Shown in pieces: positions 21,485-32,296 of a stretch of 64,000 nt of DNA (position 1 is its first letter; each line of letters starts with the position of its first letter). The stretch is from positions 248,001-312,000 of the forward strand of contig CAJQUW010007414.1 of assembly GCA_907163375.1 (NCBI GenBank), written 5' to 3'. Position numbers and translations under genes: made by a program. The notes below the pieces were generated by a model that ran no database searches, was not told the DNA's origin, and saw only the letters and a program-made list of their open reading frames with translations. The DNA comes from Prostheceraeus crozeri. Its lineage: Eukaryota; Platyhelminthes; Polycladida; Euryleptidae.

Positions 21485-22015
21485 TTATAAATCAATGGTT
21501 TGAAAGAGATAAAATAGATACAGCTGATAACTATCATACAGCGAGCAATGATAACCATACAGGACTTTGGCAGTGTTGAGGTAAGGAGGAAAGAAGCATT
21601 GGTTATGAACGTAGCTACTACAACGAACAGACAAAATAGGAACACACAAATCCTTAAAACGTTTCGTGACTTCATGATAATGTTGATTCACTCTACTATC
21701 CCAAGGCGGGAGCAAAATATCATCAATGATTAGATTGGGAAATACTTTCCTCTCCTTACCAGGATTATTACAAAAGATGCGTATAACATTGAAAGCAGCT
21801 AACCATCGTTTAAAGTCAATAAGAAGAGCACTCTCACAAGAAAAGCCATAGTCTTGCAAATATTTCAGATTAAGTCCATGAATGTGTTTTCTCGCCCATT
21901 GATCAACATTGGGATCGCAGTTGGCATGTTGATGATAGACACTAACAATCTGATATGTCCAATTGTTCATAGCAATAGCACTGAGCTCCTGTACAGGTTC
22001 ACCCTCACAATCCAT
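21485..22015 (-). CDS. DEDD-exonuclease-like protein (copy B)
   Basis: Whole 176-aa frame, equivalent to 31679-32209. Confidence 0.5.
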   Translation of the reverse strand: MDCEGEPVQELSAIAMNNWTYQIVSVYHQHANCDPNVDQWARKHIHGLNLKYLQDYGFSCESALLIDFKRWLAAFNVIRIFCNNPGKERKVFPNLIIDDILLPPWDSRVNQHYHEVTKRFKDLCVPILSVRCSSYVHNQCFFPPYLNTAKVLYGYHCSLYDSYQLYLFYLFQTIDL

Positions 22016-22067
22016 AAAAATGATGATAGAAGCCTAAAACGGAAATTTACACATCTAAGGAAACGTT

Positions 22068-22193
22068 CTATAACATATTACAAAATGAAGAATTACATCG
22101 ATGCTTTTCACGACAAAATACACAAATGATATGATGGCAACGAAGAAGTAAAATGTATCTAATAAGACCACGTCTACGACACTCAAAGCACAT
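22068..22193 (-). CDS. Short RING-like zinc protein (copy B)
   Basis: 41-aa counterpart of 31501-31626. Confidence 0.4.
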   Translation of the reverse strand: MCFECRRRGLIRYILLLRCHHIICVFCREKHRCNSSFCNML

Positions 22194-22227
22194 AAGCGAA
22201 TTGTCATAGGGTAGAGTTAGGAAAGGA

Positions 22228-23002
22228 CTAGTAATTCTCCTTCTTTGATTTGCGTTTTGATGTAGCATTCTTCTCCGACTTGCGCTTCGTACCACTGCTG
22301 TTAAGGATTTGATCAATTATGTCGTCCACGTTGGGTGGTTTCGGAATATATAGGATGGATTCCATATGCATGGAGAGAGAGGCTATTTTATTATCCTTGT
22401 GTCGACCATAATATAGCCCATTCACTTTGAAAAGGATATCCCAAGTACCTTCTCCGAGCTCATCACATCTGATGGTATTGAATGATCTCCATCCTTCTTA
22501 TAGTAAGTACACCAATGTGATACCGGTAGGCAAATGTGATTACCATCCCAAATCTTTCTATAGGGAGTATCCTTGTCATCTCTCGCCTTCCACTCTTGAG
22601 CAAGAGGAGTAGGAATGTCCATATTTAATGTCACGTACTCCTCAATAATATCAAGTTGGTGGCGAATGTACGGACTCACGGGGATCAGTATGTAGTCCCC
22701 ATACTGATTGTGCATTATCTTGACATCCGTGGAAGGGAGCATTCCCGTTTGGAGTACTACGCTATGATCATCATAACGCAAGGCTTGTTTAAATTTACGC
22801 TGTAGCGGTGTAGGATTATGTACCTTGGATGTTTCTTCCACTGGCCTCAGTTGTAGATGATCTGACCGTAGCGAACCTTGTAACGTTTGACCGCCATTTT
22901 GTCCTACTAGTGCAGCAGATGGAGTAGATGCCTGAAAATGAAAAAAGATTGTATTAAGTTTACGTTCAAGGGAGGAGAGGGAGGGAACTAGCGACTTACC
23001 AT
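22228..23002 (-). pseudogene. First gene of the element (copy B), broken
   Basis: Counterpart of the gene at 30691-31466, including the leader ATG (23000-23002) followed directly by a GT donor. About one break relative to copy C. Confidence 0.6.
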
Positions 23003-23157
23003 TTTAGTTGGATAATAGAACAGGGAACTAGAGAGAGAGAGAAAATGTGCGTCCGTCACTCGTGTGATTCAACGATGGAATGATTCTCACTGTGGAAGGC
23101 TCGCTATTTATAAAGAAATGCTTGATTCTCATTGGATGATGATCCTCATTGGACAAT

Positions 23158-24433
23158 AACATCAAGCTGATTCCAAATCTGGTCTCCGTTTTCCAATCCG
23201 ATGCTTCGTTTTGAAGCTAGAGCCCAAAACGTCCCAAATTCTAACTCTGTCGTTTTTCGCCAATGTCCCAAAATCTTAAATGGCGTCTCACATCTAAACG
23301 AAGACAGATAGGAACAAGCCGATTCTTTCACTGAATTTGTCTCACTCTTAGCTTTCAAACGAGCTATCGCACGACAAAATCCGTCCACTGGAAGCCAAAA
23401 TCGAAGCAAGCTGTCCAGAGGGGGGGGGGGACGTCAGTGAAATTTCAAAATTTGATGAAAAATGTTTTGGTGACGGTCCCAGGTCGAAATTCCACACTTT
23501 GGAAAATTTTCAAATTTTTACCCATACAAAGTCACTCTGACACTTAGGATTTTTTCAGGTAAGCGAGCTCCGACCTAAAATCTTGTAACCGCTCTAACTT
23601 TTGAACGAAGACAGATAGGAACAAGCCGATTGTTTCACTGAATTTGTCTCACTCTTAGCTTTCAAACGAGCTATCGCACGACAAAATCCGTCCACTGGAA
23701 GCCAAAATCGAAGCAAGCTGTCCAGAGGGGGGGGGGGGACGTCAGCCGAAAATTTTTTCTCTCCGATTTCGCTGGAAACATCCTTCCTAACCCAAAATTT
23801 CACGTAGATTCCGAATCTGGCCTCCGTTTTCTCATCCGATGCTTCGTTTGGGCGCTACACACCAAAACGTCCCAAATTCTAACTCTGTCGTTTTTTTCGA
23901 AAAATGTTGAAAATTTTTTCTCTCCGATTTCGCTTGAAACTCACCCTTCCTAATGCAGAATTTCACGCTGATTCCGAATCTGGACTCCGTTTTCCCATCC
24001 GAACACTCCTTCCACTCGAAAACAACCCACGTACAACCCAGACATTCAGCCAATTGCACCCAAAACATCACACACGTCCAACCTAGGCGTCGCCCACTCA
24101 ACCCAAACGAGACCAAACACATCCGAGTCTCACACTCTGTCGTTCCAGAGGGGGGGGGGAGTCAGCGAACATGTTGTGACGTGAACCCACCTGGTCGGCA
24201 CACCACGACAGACCTCCTCTGTCGTTTCCAGAGGGGGGGGACTCAGACCCGAAGCACCACGGCGGCCGACCACGACACTCTGCCGTTTCCAGAGGGGGGG
24301 GACTCAGAACCCGAAAGCCACCACGGCGGCCGACCACGAAAAAAAAAAAAACACTCTGCCGTCCAGAGGGGGGGGGACTCAACGATGGCGGCCATCTTCG
24401 CTATCTGGTGTTTGTCACTATTTCCTTACTACT
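23158..24433. repeat. Terminal inverted repeat of copy B
   Basis: Mirror of the left terminal repeat of copy C (29281-30530). Carries the same modules: tracts of G after TCCAGAGG, the segment around GACAAAATCCGTCCACTGG, and the outer end reading TTTCCTTACTACT. The outer 400 or so bases are less similar to copy C than the rest, mainly through small indels. It is followed by TACCGA, close to the complement of the CTGGTA target duplication of copy C. Confidence 0.85.
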
Positions 24434-26783
24434 TACCGAAGTAGGCCCATAGACTTATAAGAAGTCTGTGAGTTGGCAAAAAATAGAAATCTATGCACTA
24501 TGCAGGGGTTCATAAATTCTAAATATTTTTGATAATTCAAATTAGACATCTTAAATTAATAACATTTTGAAACCATGGCTTTGCTACGACTGACGTGTAT
24601 ATAGGCTATCAGCAAAAAAAATTGTTTCCTGAATAATTGCATTACCGGACTAACCCGGGGAGAAGTTGATGATCACCTTTCAAGAAATTGAGAGCGAGCA
24701 AAATTTCAACAAAAACATCAAGACATAGCAAGCAACATCCAAAGGCGCATTCCTGTTCTGAATAACACTTCCCAGTAAAACAAACAAAATTTTATGTTCA
24801 AATTTTAAACAATTCCTCAAAAACAAGGATTAAAAAAGAAGAATGTGAAACCGAGGACAATGAAACTCTTTTGAAGGAAATTCAGTTTAACGCAATACAA
24901 CAAGGAAAGAGGATAATCATTTAAAACCACAGACTTATAACGCATGAATCTGCACTACAAAGACATTTATTGGCAACCCACCGGACGATTTATAATTGGT
25001 AATGCGATTTCAAGCAGTTAAAAGTTACGCAAAATGCTTTGTACAACGAAATATCTAAATGAGCCAAAAACAACAGGAGAAGAGATTCAGGATACAAGCT
25101 AAAGAAGAGAAGACATGCTTAAACAGCATTGATCCGACAAGACTTCAAAGGAAGTTATCTTAACATCATCGGCACTTTTGATTTCGTCCGGGGCGAGAAT
25201 GGTACGGGACTTGATAAAGATGCAATCAAAATTACGGAATGTCCATCACCTGTTGAAGTAGGCCTATGTTGACTTGAAAAGAATCAACTATCAAACTGCA
25301 GAAAACCTGACAAAAAGAAACGCGTCATAATGTAGAAAAAACAGGAAAGAATAGGCCCTGTCAAGTTGTAATACCACCACTCAGTAAAAGTGTGTGTTTC
25401 CGACACAATTGAAACCTTTTTCTCGTCAGGGAAAATGGTAATCCAACATAGAAGTATTGGTGGAGAATTCCACATCGTTCTTCTTTTCTCCGATGTGGAA
25501 ATTCTCCGAACCACATCGTGACATATCGTGACAATTCGGTTGGATTAATTTGTGGCAGTAACAGACGAGATAATATTGCCGTTTCAATCGTTCTTCGTTG
25601 CCATTTATCTTGGAAATTTACTCGTCAGATTCTTTGTGGATCAATCAACATCATCTTTGTATTCATTTTGTGATATCATCATCGTTTTTCCTTATAATCT
25701 GGAGAGATGCTCTTCATACTCGTCGTTTCAGTGATTACTTCCAGTGTCTCCTCTTGGGGCTGTCTGCATTGTGCGTGCTTGTGGAGTATAAGAAAGTAAT
25801 AGTTATACTCCGCGAGCAAGGAAGTACATTAGTCATTCTAAGAGGATCGCGGAGCAAATCCGAGTTGCGGCAATTTACCGTCCACCACACAGAGTATCTA
25901 ACTTCTTCACATAGCTACACATTGAATGACGCATGCACAAGCGGATGTGTGTAATGTTATGAGGTGCACATTAGAGCGCGCACACAAACACACGCACATG
26001 ATTTCACGACTTGATTTGTTGCACATCTCATCTCTGTGAGATTGGTCAACGCGGAATAAATTAATTAGAGAGCGTTTGTACCATTTTGAAATGGAAGTTC
26101 ATACCGTCATGTTTGACCAGAGGATGTTTCGATGATTCGTTCATTTGGACGAATTTTGAGATAAAATTTCGTTTAAGAAGATGAATCCGAGAAAGATTCA
26201 GGAACGCGTATAGTTCGAAGAGTATAAGACGATTGAGCAGACGAGAAAGCTGTTTAGGGATTGGATGGAACAAGGATTCAACCCAATAGAACTGTCCTGT
26301 ATCAAAACATCTTCCAGTAAAAAACTGACTACAATGACTACAATGACGAGGAAATTATACTGACAGATTCTCTCTGTTACACTAGAAGCGAGAACAGATG
26401 GAAACAACCTATCGAAGTACATCATTAAAAAGGAATGGTATTATGCGCAGATGGGCCGCGCCGACACGACAGGAACATCAAGTTTTGCTGAATGATGACA
26501 AGTTCATGAAATCAGGACACATTGATGTAGAAATGAGACGATTTACAAAGCATTGGTTTCGGAAATATCTACAAAGCAGCAAGCTGGACGTCATAACAAC
26601 TCGAGGATGAAGAAACGTGTTTGGTGTGGCAACTTTCTTGGAAATGTATGCCTTTTCAATACTATAAATGGGGTATAGTCGTAACCCAACGGGTTGATCC
26701 TAAGGAGATTAATCTAATTATCTCCGTATAATTCTCCTTAGGAGATAAACCTAATTGATCTAGCTCCGCGTAAATGTAAATAA

Positions 26784-26802
26784 CCTCCTGTTTTACAGGA
26801 GG
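26784..26802. repeat. Hairpin at the palindrome centre
   Basis: The eight-base arms CCTCCTGT and ACAGGAGG face each other across three T. The surrounding 26690-26920 adds several copies of the self-complementary core CTCCTTAGGAG or its parts, so the centre is densely hairpin-forming. Confidence 0.8.
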
Positions 26803-29274
26803 TTTATTTACAATTACGGCGGAGGATTAGATCAATGTAGGTTGATCTCCTAAGGAGAATTATAGCGGAGATAAAATTTAGATGTAATCTCCTAAGGATC
26901 AACCCATGGTTTACGACTATACCCCATTTATAGTATTGAAAAGGCATACAATTCCAAGAAAAGCGTGCCAAACACCAAACACTTTTCTTCATCCTCGAGT
27001 GTTATGACGTCAGCTTGCTGCTTTGTTAGTTTATTTCCTGAAACCAATGCTTTGTAATCGTCTCATTTCTACATCCAATGTGTTCCCTGATCTTCATGAA
27101 ACTTGTCATCATTCAAGCACACTTGATGTTCCTGTCGTGTCGGCAGAGGCCCATCTGCAGCATCAATACCATTCCTATTTAATGATGTACTTCGATAGGT
27201 TGTTTCCATCTGTTCCTCGCTTCTAGGTGTATGAGAGAAAATCAGTCAGTAATTAATTCCTCGTCATTGTAGTTCATTGTAGTCCAGTCTTTTACAGGAA
27301 GAGTTTTGGATACAGACAGTCTATTGTAGTTGATTTCCTTGTTCCCGCAAACAGTCGGACGACCCATCCGCACCAACTCTTAAAAAACCAATCCATAAAA
27401 CAGCTTCTCCGTCTGCTCAAATCGTCTTATACTCTTCGAACTATAACGCGTTCCTGAAATCTTTCCTCGGGATTCATCTTCTTCAACGAAATTATATCTC
27501 AAATCGTCAATGAAACGAATCATCGAAATACCATCCTCTGTCAAAAAACATGACGATGAACTTTCCATTTCAAAATGGTTACAAAACCGCTCTCTCAATT
27601 AATTTATTCCGCGTTTGACCACATCATCACAGAGATTGAATGTGCAACAAATCAAGTCGTGAAATCATGTTGCGTGTGTTTGTGTGCCGCAGCTAAAGTG
27701 CACAATCATAACATACACACACTACCCAAGCTTGCTGCATGGGACGTCATCCTAATGTGTAGCTATGTGAAGAAGTTAGTTTAGTACACTCCTCGTGTGG
27801 TGGAGGTAAAATTGCAGCAACTCGGATTTGCTCGCGCGAATCCTCGTAGCTGACTAATTTACTTCCTTGCTCTCGGAGTATAACTATTACTTTCTATACT
27901 CCACAAGCACGCACAATGCAGACAGCCAAGATGATGACACGAGGAAGTAATCCACTGAAACCGACCGAATGAAGAGCAATCTCTCCAGATTATAAGAAAA
28001 CGATGATGATTATTCACACAAATGAATACAAAGATGATGTAGATGATCCACACAAAGAATCTGACGATGTAAAATTCCACAGATGATGGCAACCGAAGAA
28101 CGATGAAACGGCAATATATCTCGTCTGTTACCAGCCACAATTAACCAACCGAATGTCACGATGTCACGATGTGGTTCGGAGGAATTTCCACATCGGAGAA
28201 ACGATGTGGAATTCCCCCCAATACTCTCTATGTTGGAATACCATCTTCCTCGACGAGAAAAGTTTTTTTCCAATTGTTTCGGAAACACACACATTTACTG
28301 TTGGTGGTATTTAACACTTGACAGGGCACTATTCTTCTCCTCCGATTTTTCATACATAATGAACGCGTTTCTTTTTGTCAGGTTCTTCTGCAGTTTGATA
28401 GTTTTGAGTCTTATTTTCAAGTCCAACATAGGCCTACTTCAAACAGATGATGGACATTCCGAAATTTTGATTTGAATCTTTATCAAGCTCCGTAACCATT
28501 ATCTCGAACCGCGAAATCCAAAGTGCCGTATGGATGTTTAAAGATAACTTCCCTTTGAAGTCTTGTCGGATCAATGCGGTTAAAGCATGTCTTTATCTTC
28601 TATAGCTTTGTATCCTGAATCTTCTTTCTCCTGTTGTTTTGGCTCATTTAGATATTTCGTTGTACAAGCATTTTGCGTAACTTTTAACTTGCTTGAAATC
28701 CGCATTACCAATTATAAATCCGTCCGTTTGTTGCCAATATAATGTCTTTGTATTGCAGATCTCATGCAGTTATAAGTCTGTGGTTTAAATGATTATCCAT
28801 CTTTCCTTTTTGAATTGAGTAAACTGAATTTCCCTTCAAAAGTGTTTCATTGTCTCTCGGGTTTCAAATTCTTCTTTTAATCCTTCGTTTTTTGAGGAAT
28901 TGTTAAAACTTATGAACATAAAAATTTTGTTTGTTTTACTGCTGAAGTGTTATTCAAACAGGGAATGCGCCTCTTGGATGTTTGCTTGCTATGTCCTTGA
29001 TTTTTGTTGAATTTTTGCTCGCTCTCAATTTTTGAAAGGTGATCATCAACTTCTCCCAGGGTTAAGTCCCGGTAATGCAAATTATCAGGAAATTTGCTGA
29101 AGCCTATATACACGTCAGCTCGTAGCAAAGCCATGGTTTCAAATGATTATCTAATTTAAGATGTCTAATTTGAATTATCAAAATATTTAGAATTTATGAA
29201 CACCTGCATAGTGCATAGATTTTCTAATTTATATGCCAACTCACAGACTTCTTAATAAGTCTATGGGCCTACTT

Positions 29275-29280
29275 CTGGTA
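29275..29280. repeat. Target-site duplication, left (CTGGTA)
   Basis: Six bases directly before the element edge, repeated exactly after its other end at 52466. Confidence 0.9.
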
Positions 29281-30530
29281 AGTAGTAAGGAAGTGACAAA
29301 CACCAGATAGCGCAAGATGGCCGCCATCGCTGAGTCCCCCCCCCCTCTGGAACGGCAGAGTGTCGTGGTCGGCCGCCGTGGTGCTTCGGGTCTGAGTCCC
29401 CCCCCCCTCTGGAACGGCAGAGTGTCGTGGTCGGCCGCCGTGGTGCTTCGAGTCTGAGTCCCCCCCCCTCTGGAACGACAGAGTCTGTCGTGGTGTGCCG
29501 ACCAGGTGGGTTCACAACATGTTCGCTGACTCCCCCCCCCCTCTGGAACGACAGAGTGTGAGACTCGGATGTGTTGGTCTCGTATGGGTTGACGTGACCG
29601 ACCGCCAGGATTAGTGTTGAGGCTATAGTGTGTGATGTTTTTGGTGCAATCTGCTGAATGTTGGGTTGTAAATGGGTTGTTTCGAGTGGAAGGAGTGTTC
29701 GGATGAGAAAACGGAGTCCAGATTCGGAATCTACGTGAAATTTTGGGTTAGGAAGGATGTTTCCAGCGAAATCGGAGAGAAAAAATTTTCAACATTTTTC
29801 GAAAAAACGACAGAGTTAGAATTTGGGATGTTTTGGTGTGTAGCGCCCAAACGAAGCATCGGATGAGAAAACGGAGGCCAGATTCGGAATCTACGTGAAA
29901 TTTTGGGTTAGGAAGGATGTTTCCAGCGAAATCGGAGAGAAAAAATTTTCGGCTGACGTCCCCCCCCCCCTCTGGACAGCTTGCTTCGATTTTGGCTTCC
30001 AGTGGACGGATTTTGTCGTGCGATAGCTCGTTTGAAAGCTAAGAGTGAGACAAATTCAGTGAAACAATCGGCTTGTTCCTATCTGTCTTCGTTCAAAAGT
30101 TAGAGCGGTTACAAGATTTTAGGTCGGAGCTCGCTTACCTGAAAAAATCCTAAGTGTCAGAGTGACTTTGTATGGGTAAAAATTTGAAAATTTTCCAAAG
30201 TGTGGAATTTCGACCTGGGACCGTCACCAAAACATTTTTCATCAAATTCTGAAATTTCACTGACGTCCCCCCCCCTCTGGACAGCTTGCTTCGATTTTGG
30301 CTTCCAGTGGACGGATTTTGTCGTGCGATAGCTCGTTTGAAAGCTAAGAGTGAGACAAATTCAGTGAAACAATCGGCTTGTTCCTATCTGTCTTCGTTTA
30401 GATGTGAGACGCCATTTAAGATTTTGGGACATTGGTGAAAAACGACAGAGTTAGAATTTGGGACGTTTTGGACTCTAGCTTCAAAACGAAGCATCGGATT
30501 GGAAAACAGAGACCAGATTTGGAATCAGCT
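29281..30530. repeat. Left terminal inverted repeat of copy C
   Basis: About 1.25 kb that matches the right end in inverted orientation up to the segment ATTTGGAATCAGC. It holds six C-tracts of nine or more bases followed by TCTGGA, and one long internal module (about 29950-30260) that is expanded to several copies at the right end. Open frames inside it (for example the recurring LRFWLPVDGF) follow the repeat and do not look like genes. Confidence 0.88.
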
Positions 30531-30542
30531 TGATGTTATTGT

Positions 30543-30648
30543 CCAATGAGGATCATCATCCAATGAGAATCAAGCATTTCTTTATAAATAGCGAGCCTTC
30601 CACAGTGAGAATCATTCCATCGTTGAATCACACGAGTGACGGACGCAC
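30543..30648 (+). promoter_or_regulatory. Left terminal promoter
   Basis: Two CCAAT boxes (30543 and 30560 areas), a TATA box TTTATAAATAG at 30581-30591 and, 42 bases after the TATA start, the element TGAATCA...AGTGACGGACGCAC at 30624-30648. The polymerase promoter at the other end has the same parts with the same TATA-to-element distance. A CT-rich run and the leader ATG follow. Confidence 0.75.
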
Positions 30649-30690
30649 ATTTTCTCTCTCTCTAGTTCCCTGTTCTATTACCCAACTAAA

Positions 30691-31466
30691 ATGGTAAGTC
30701 GCTACTTCCCTCCCTCTCCTCCCTTGAACGTAAACTTAATACAATCTTTTTTCATTTTCAGGCATCTACTCCATCTGCTGCACTAGTAGGACAAAATGGC
30801 GGTCAAACGTTACAAGGTTCGCTACGGTCAGATCATCTACAACTGAGGCCAGTGGAAGAAACATCCAAGGTACATAATCCTACACCGCTACAGCGTAAAT
30901 TTAAACAAGCCTTGCGTTATGATGATCATAGCGTAGTACTCCAAACGGGAATGCTCCCTTCCACGGATGTCAAGATAATGCACAATCAGTATGGGGACTA
31001 CATACTGATCCCCGTGAGTCCGTACATTCGCCACCAACTTGATATTATTGAGGAGTACGTGACATTAAATATGGACATTCCTACTCCTCTTGCTCAAGAG
31101 TGGAAGGCGAGAGATGACAAGGATACTCCCTATAGAAAGATTTGGGATGGTAATCACATTTGCCTACCGGTATCACATTGGTGTACTTACTATAAGAAGG
31201 ATGGAGATCATTCAATACCCATCAGATGTGATGAGCTCGGAGAAGGTACTTGGGATATCCTTTTCAAAGTGAATGGGCTATATTATGGTCGACACAAGGA
31301 TAATAAAATAGCCTCTCTCTCCATGCATATGGAATCCATTTTATATATTCCGAAACCACCCAACGTGGACGACATAATTGATCAAATCCTTAACAGCAGT
31401 GGTACGAAGCGCAAGTCGGAGAAGAATGCTACATCAAAACGCAAATCAAAGAAGGAGAATTACTAG
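30691..31466 (+). CDS. First gene: unknown protein with leader exon
   Basis: The ATG at 30691-30693 is followed at once by a GTAAGT donor; a 68-bp intron with a pyrimidine-rich end and CAG (to 30761) leads to an open frame that runs in phase to 31466, about 235 aa in all. The body begins AST-rich, contains EETSKVHNPTPLQRKFKQAL and a Trp/Cys patch, and ends in a strongly basic tail (KRKSEKNATSKRKSKKENY) like a nuclear localisation signal. I do not recognise the family. Its place beside the terminal repeat and its TATA promoter suggest an early gene. The position of the intron, directly after the start codon, is the same as in the polymerase gene. Confidence 0.65.
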
Positions 31467-31500
31467 TCCTTTCCTAACTCTACCCTATGACAATTCGCTT

Positions 31501-31626
31501 ATGTGCTTTGAGTGTCGTAGACGTGGTCTTATTAGATACATTTTACTTCTTCGTTGCCATCATATCATTTGTGTATTTTGTCGTGAAAAGCATCGATGTA
31601 ATTCTTCATTTTGTAATATGTTATAG
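31501..31626 (+). CDS. Short RING-like zinc protein
   Basis: A 41-aa frame from the ATG at 31501 holding CFEC, then CHHIICVFC, then C-x4-C: a compact RING-like order of ligands (C-x2-C, C-H-H-x2-C-x2-C, C-x4-C). RING fingers commonly act in ubiquitin ligases, but this one is very short and the call rests on the Cys/His spacing alone. The frame is open further upstream (from 31378) over the end of the previous gene, so the start is uncertain. Confidence 0.4.
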   Translation: MCFECRRRGLIRYILLLRCHHIICVFCREKHRCNSSFCNML

Positions 31627-31678
31627 AACGCTTCCTTAGATGTGTAAATTTCCGTTTTAGGCTTCTATCATCATTTTT

Positions 31679-32209
31679 ATGGATTGTGAGGGTGAACCTG
31701 TACAGGAGCTCAGTGCTATTGCTATGAACAATTGGACATATCAGATTGTTAGTGTCTATCATCAACATGCCAACTGTGATCCCAATGTTGATCAATGGGC
31801 GAGAAAACACATTCATGGACTTAATCTGAAATATTTGCAAGACTATGGCTTTTCTTGTGAGAGTGCTCTTCTTATTGACTTTAAACGATGGTTAGCTGCT
31901 TTCAATGTTATACGCATCTTTTGTAATAATCCTGGTAAGGAGAGGAAAGTATTTCCCAATCTAATCATTGATGATATTTTGCTCCCGCCTTGGGATAGTA
32001 GAGTGAATCAACATTATCATGAAGTCACGAAACGTTTTAAGGATTTGTGTGTTCCTATTTTGTCTGTTCGTTGTAGTAGCTACGTTCATAACCAATGCTT
32101 CTTTCCTCCTTACCTCAACACTGCCAAAGTCCTGTATGGTTATCATTGCTCGCTGTATGATAGTTATCAGCTGTATCTATTTTATCTCTTTCAAACCATT
32201 GATTTATAA
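31679..32209 (+). CDS. DEDD-exonuclease-like protein
   Basis: 176 aa. The start reads hydrophobic residues then MDCEG (an Asp-x-Glu as in exonuclease motif I of DnaQ-like enzymes), QELSAIAM and a strand-like segment; about 40 residues on comes KHIHGLN, like the IHG that follows motif I in that family. If right, it would be a 3'-5' nuclease for DNA repair or replication of the element. The later acidic motifs are not clear, so the call is tentative. Just upstream lies an acceptor-like TTTCCGTTTTAG ending at 31660, from which the frame is open and in phase with the ATG. An AATAAA lies at 32232, after the stop. Confidence 0.42.
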   Translation: MDCEGEPVQELSAIAMNNWTYQIVSVYHQHANCDPNVDQWARKHIHGLNLKYLQDYGFSCESALLIDFKRWLAAFNVIRIFCNNPGKERKVFPNLIIDDILLPPWDSRVNQHYHEVTKRFKDLCVPILSVRCSSYVHNQCFFPPYLNTAKVLYGYHCSLYDSYQLYLFYLFQTIDL

Positions 32210-32296
32210 TGCATGCTTGTTACCGTTATTCAATAAATGTTACTATGAGAAGAGTTGTTGTTTTCATGCAATGGATGGGTTAGTTAAAGGGCGATC

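Larger units (their letters stand above)
9997..24433 (-). mobile_element. Polinton/Maverick copy B (partial, reverse orientation)
   Basis: Runs in reverse from its terminal repeat (outer edge at 24433) through the early genes, packaging, integrase, capsid and late genes into the end of the polymerase gene, which is lost in the gap. Gene body nearly identical to copy C; only a few breaks are apparent, in the polymerase piece and in the first gene. The outer 400 or so bases of its terminal repeat are more divergent, mainly by small indels. It sits at the mirror-image position of copy C in the flank. Confidence 0.93.
24434..29280. repeat. 4.85-kb imperfect palindrome between copies B and C
   Basis: Two inverted arms (about 24434-26791 and 26795-29280) mirror each other along their whole length around 26793. 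Matching landmarks: AGTAGGCCCATAGACTTAT beside copy B and its complement beside copy C, and ACCATGGCTTTGCTACGA near 24580 with its complement near 29120. The arms differ at perhaps one base in ten, mostly by one- or two-base insertions and deletions, unlike the nearly identical elements outside them. No gene was recognised in either arm; the open frames here are short and unlike known proteins. Confidence 0.85.

Noticed and set aside
25284-28475. Short frames in the palindrome arms
   Set aside because: None is kept open in both arms, none resembles a known protein, and the arms differ by many indels.
29281-30530. Terminal repeat as a retroviral LTR
   Set aside because: The repeats are inverted, not direct, the target duplication is six bases, and there is no reverse transcriptase or tRNA primer site. 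The integrase belongs to the Polinton gene set.
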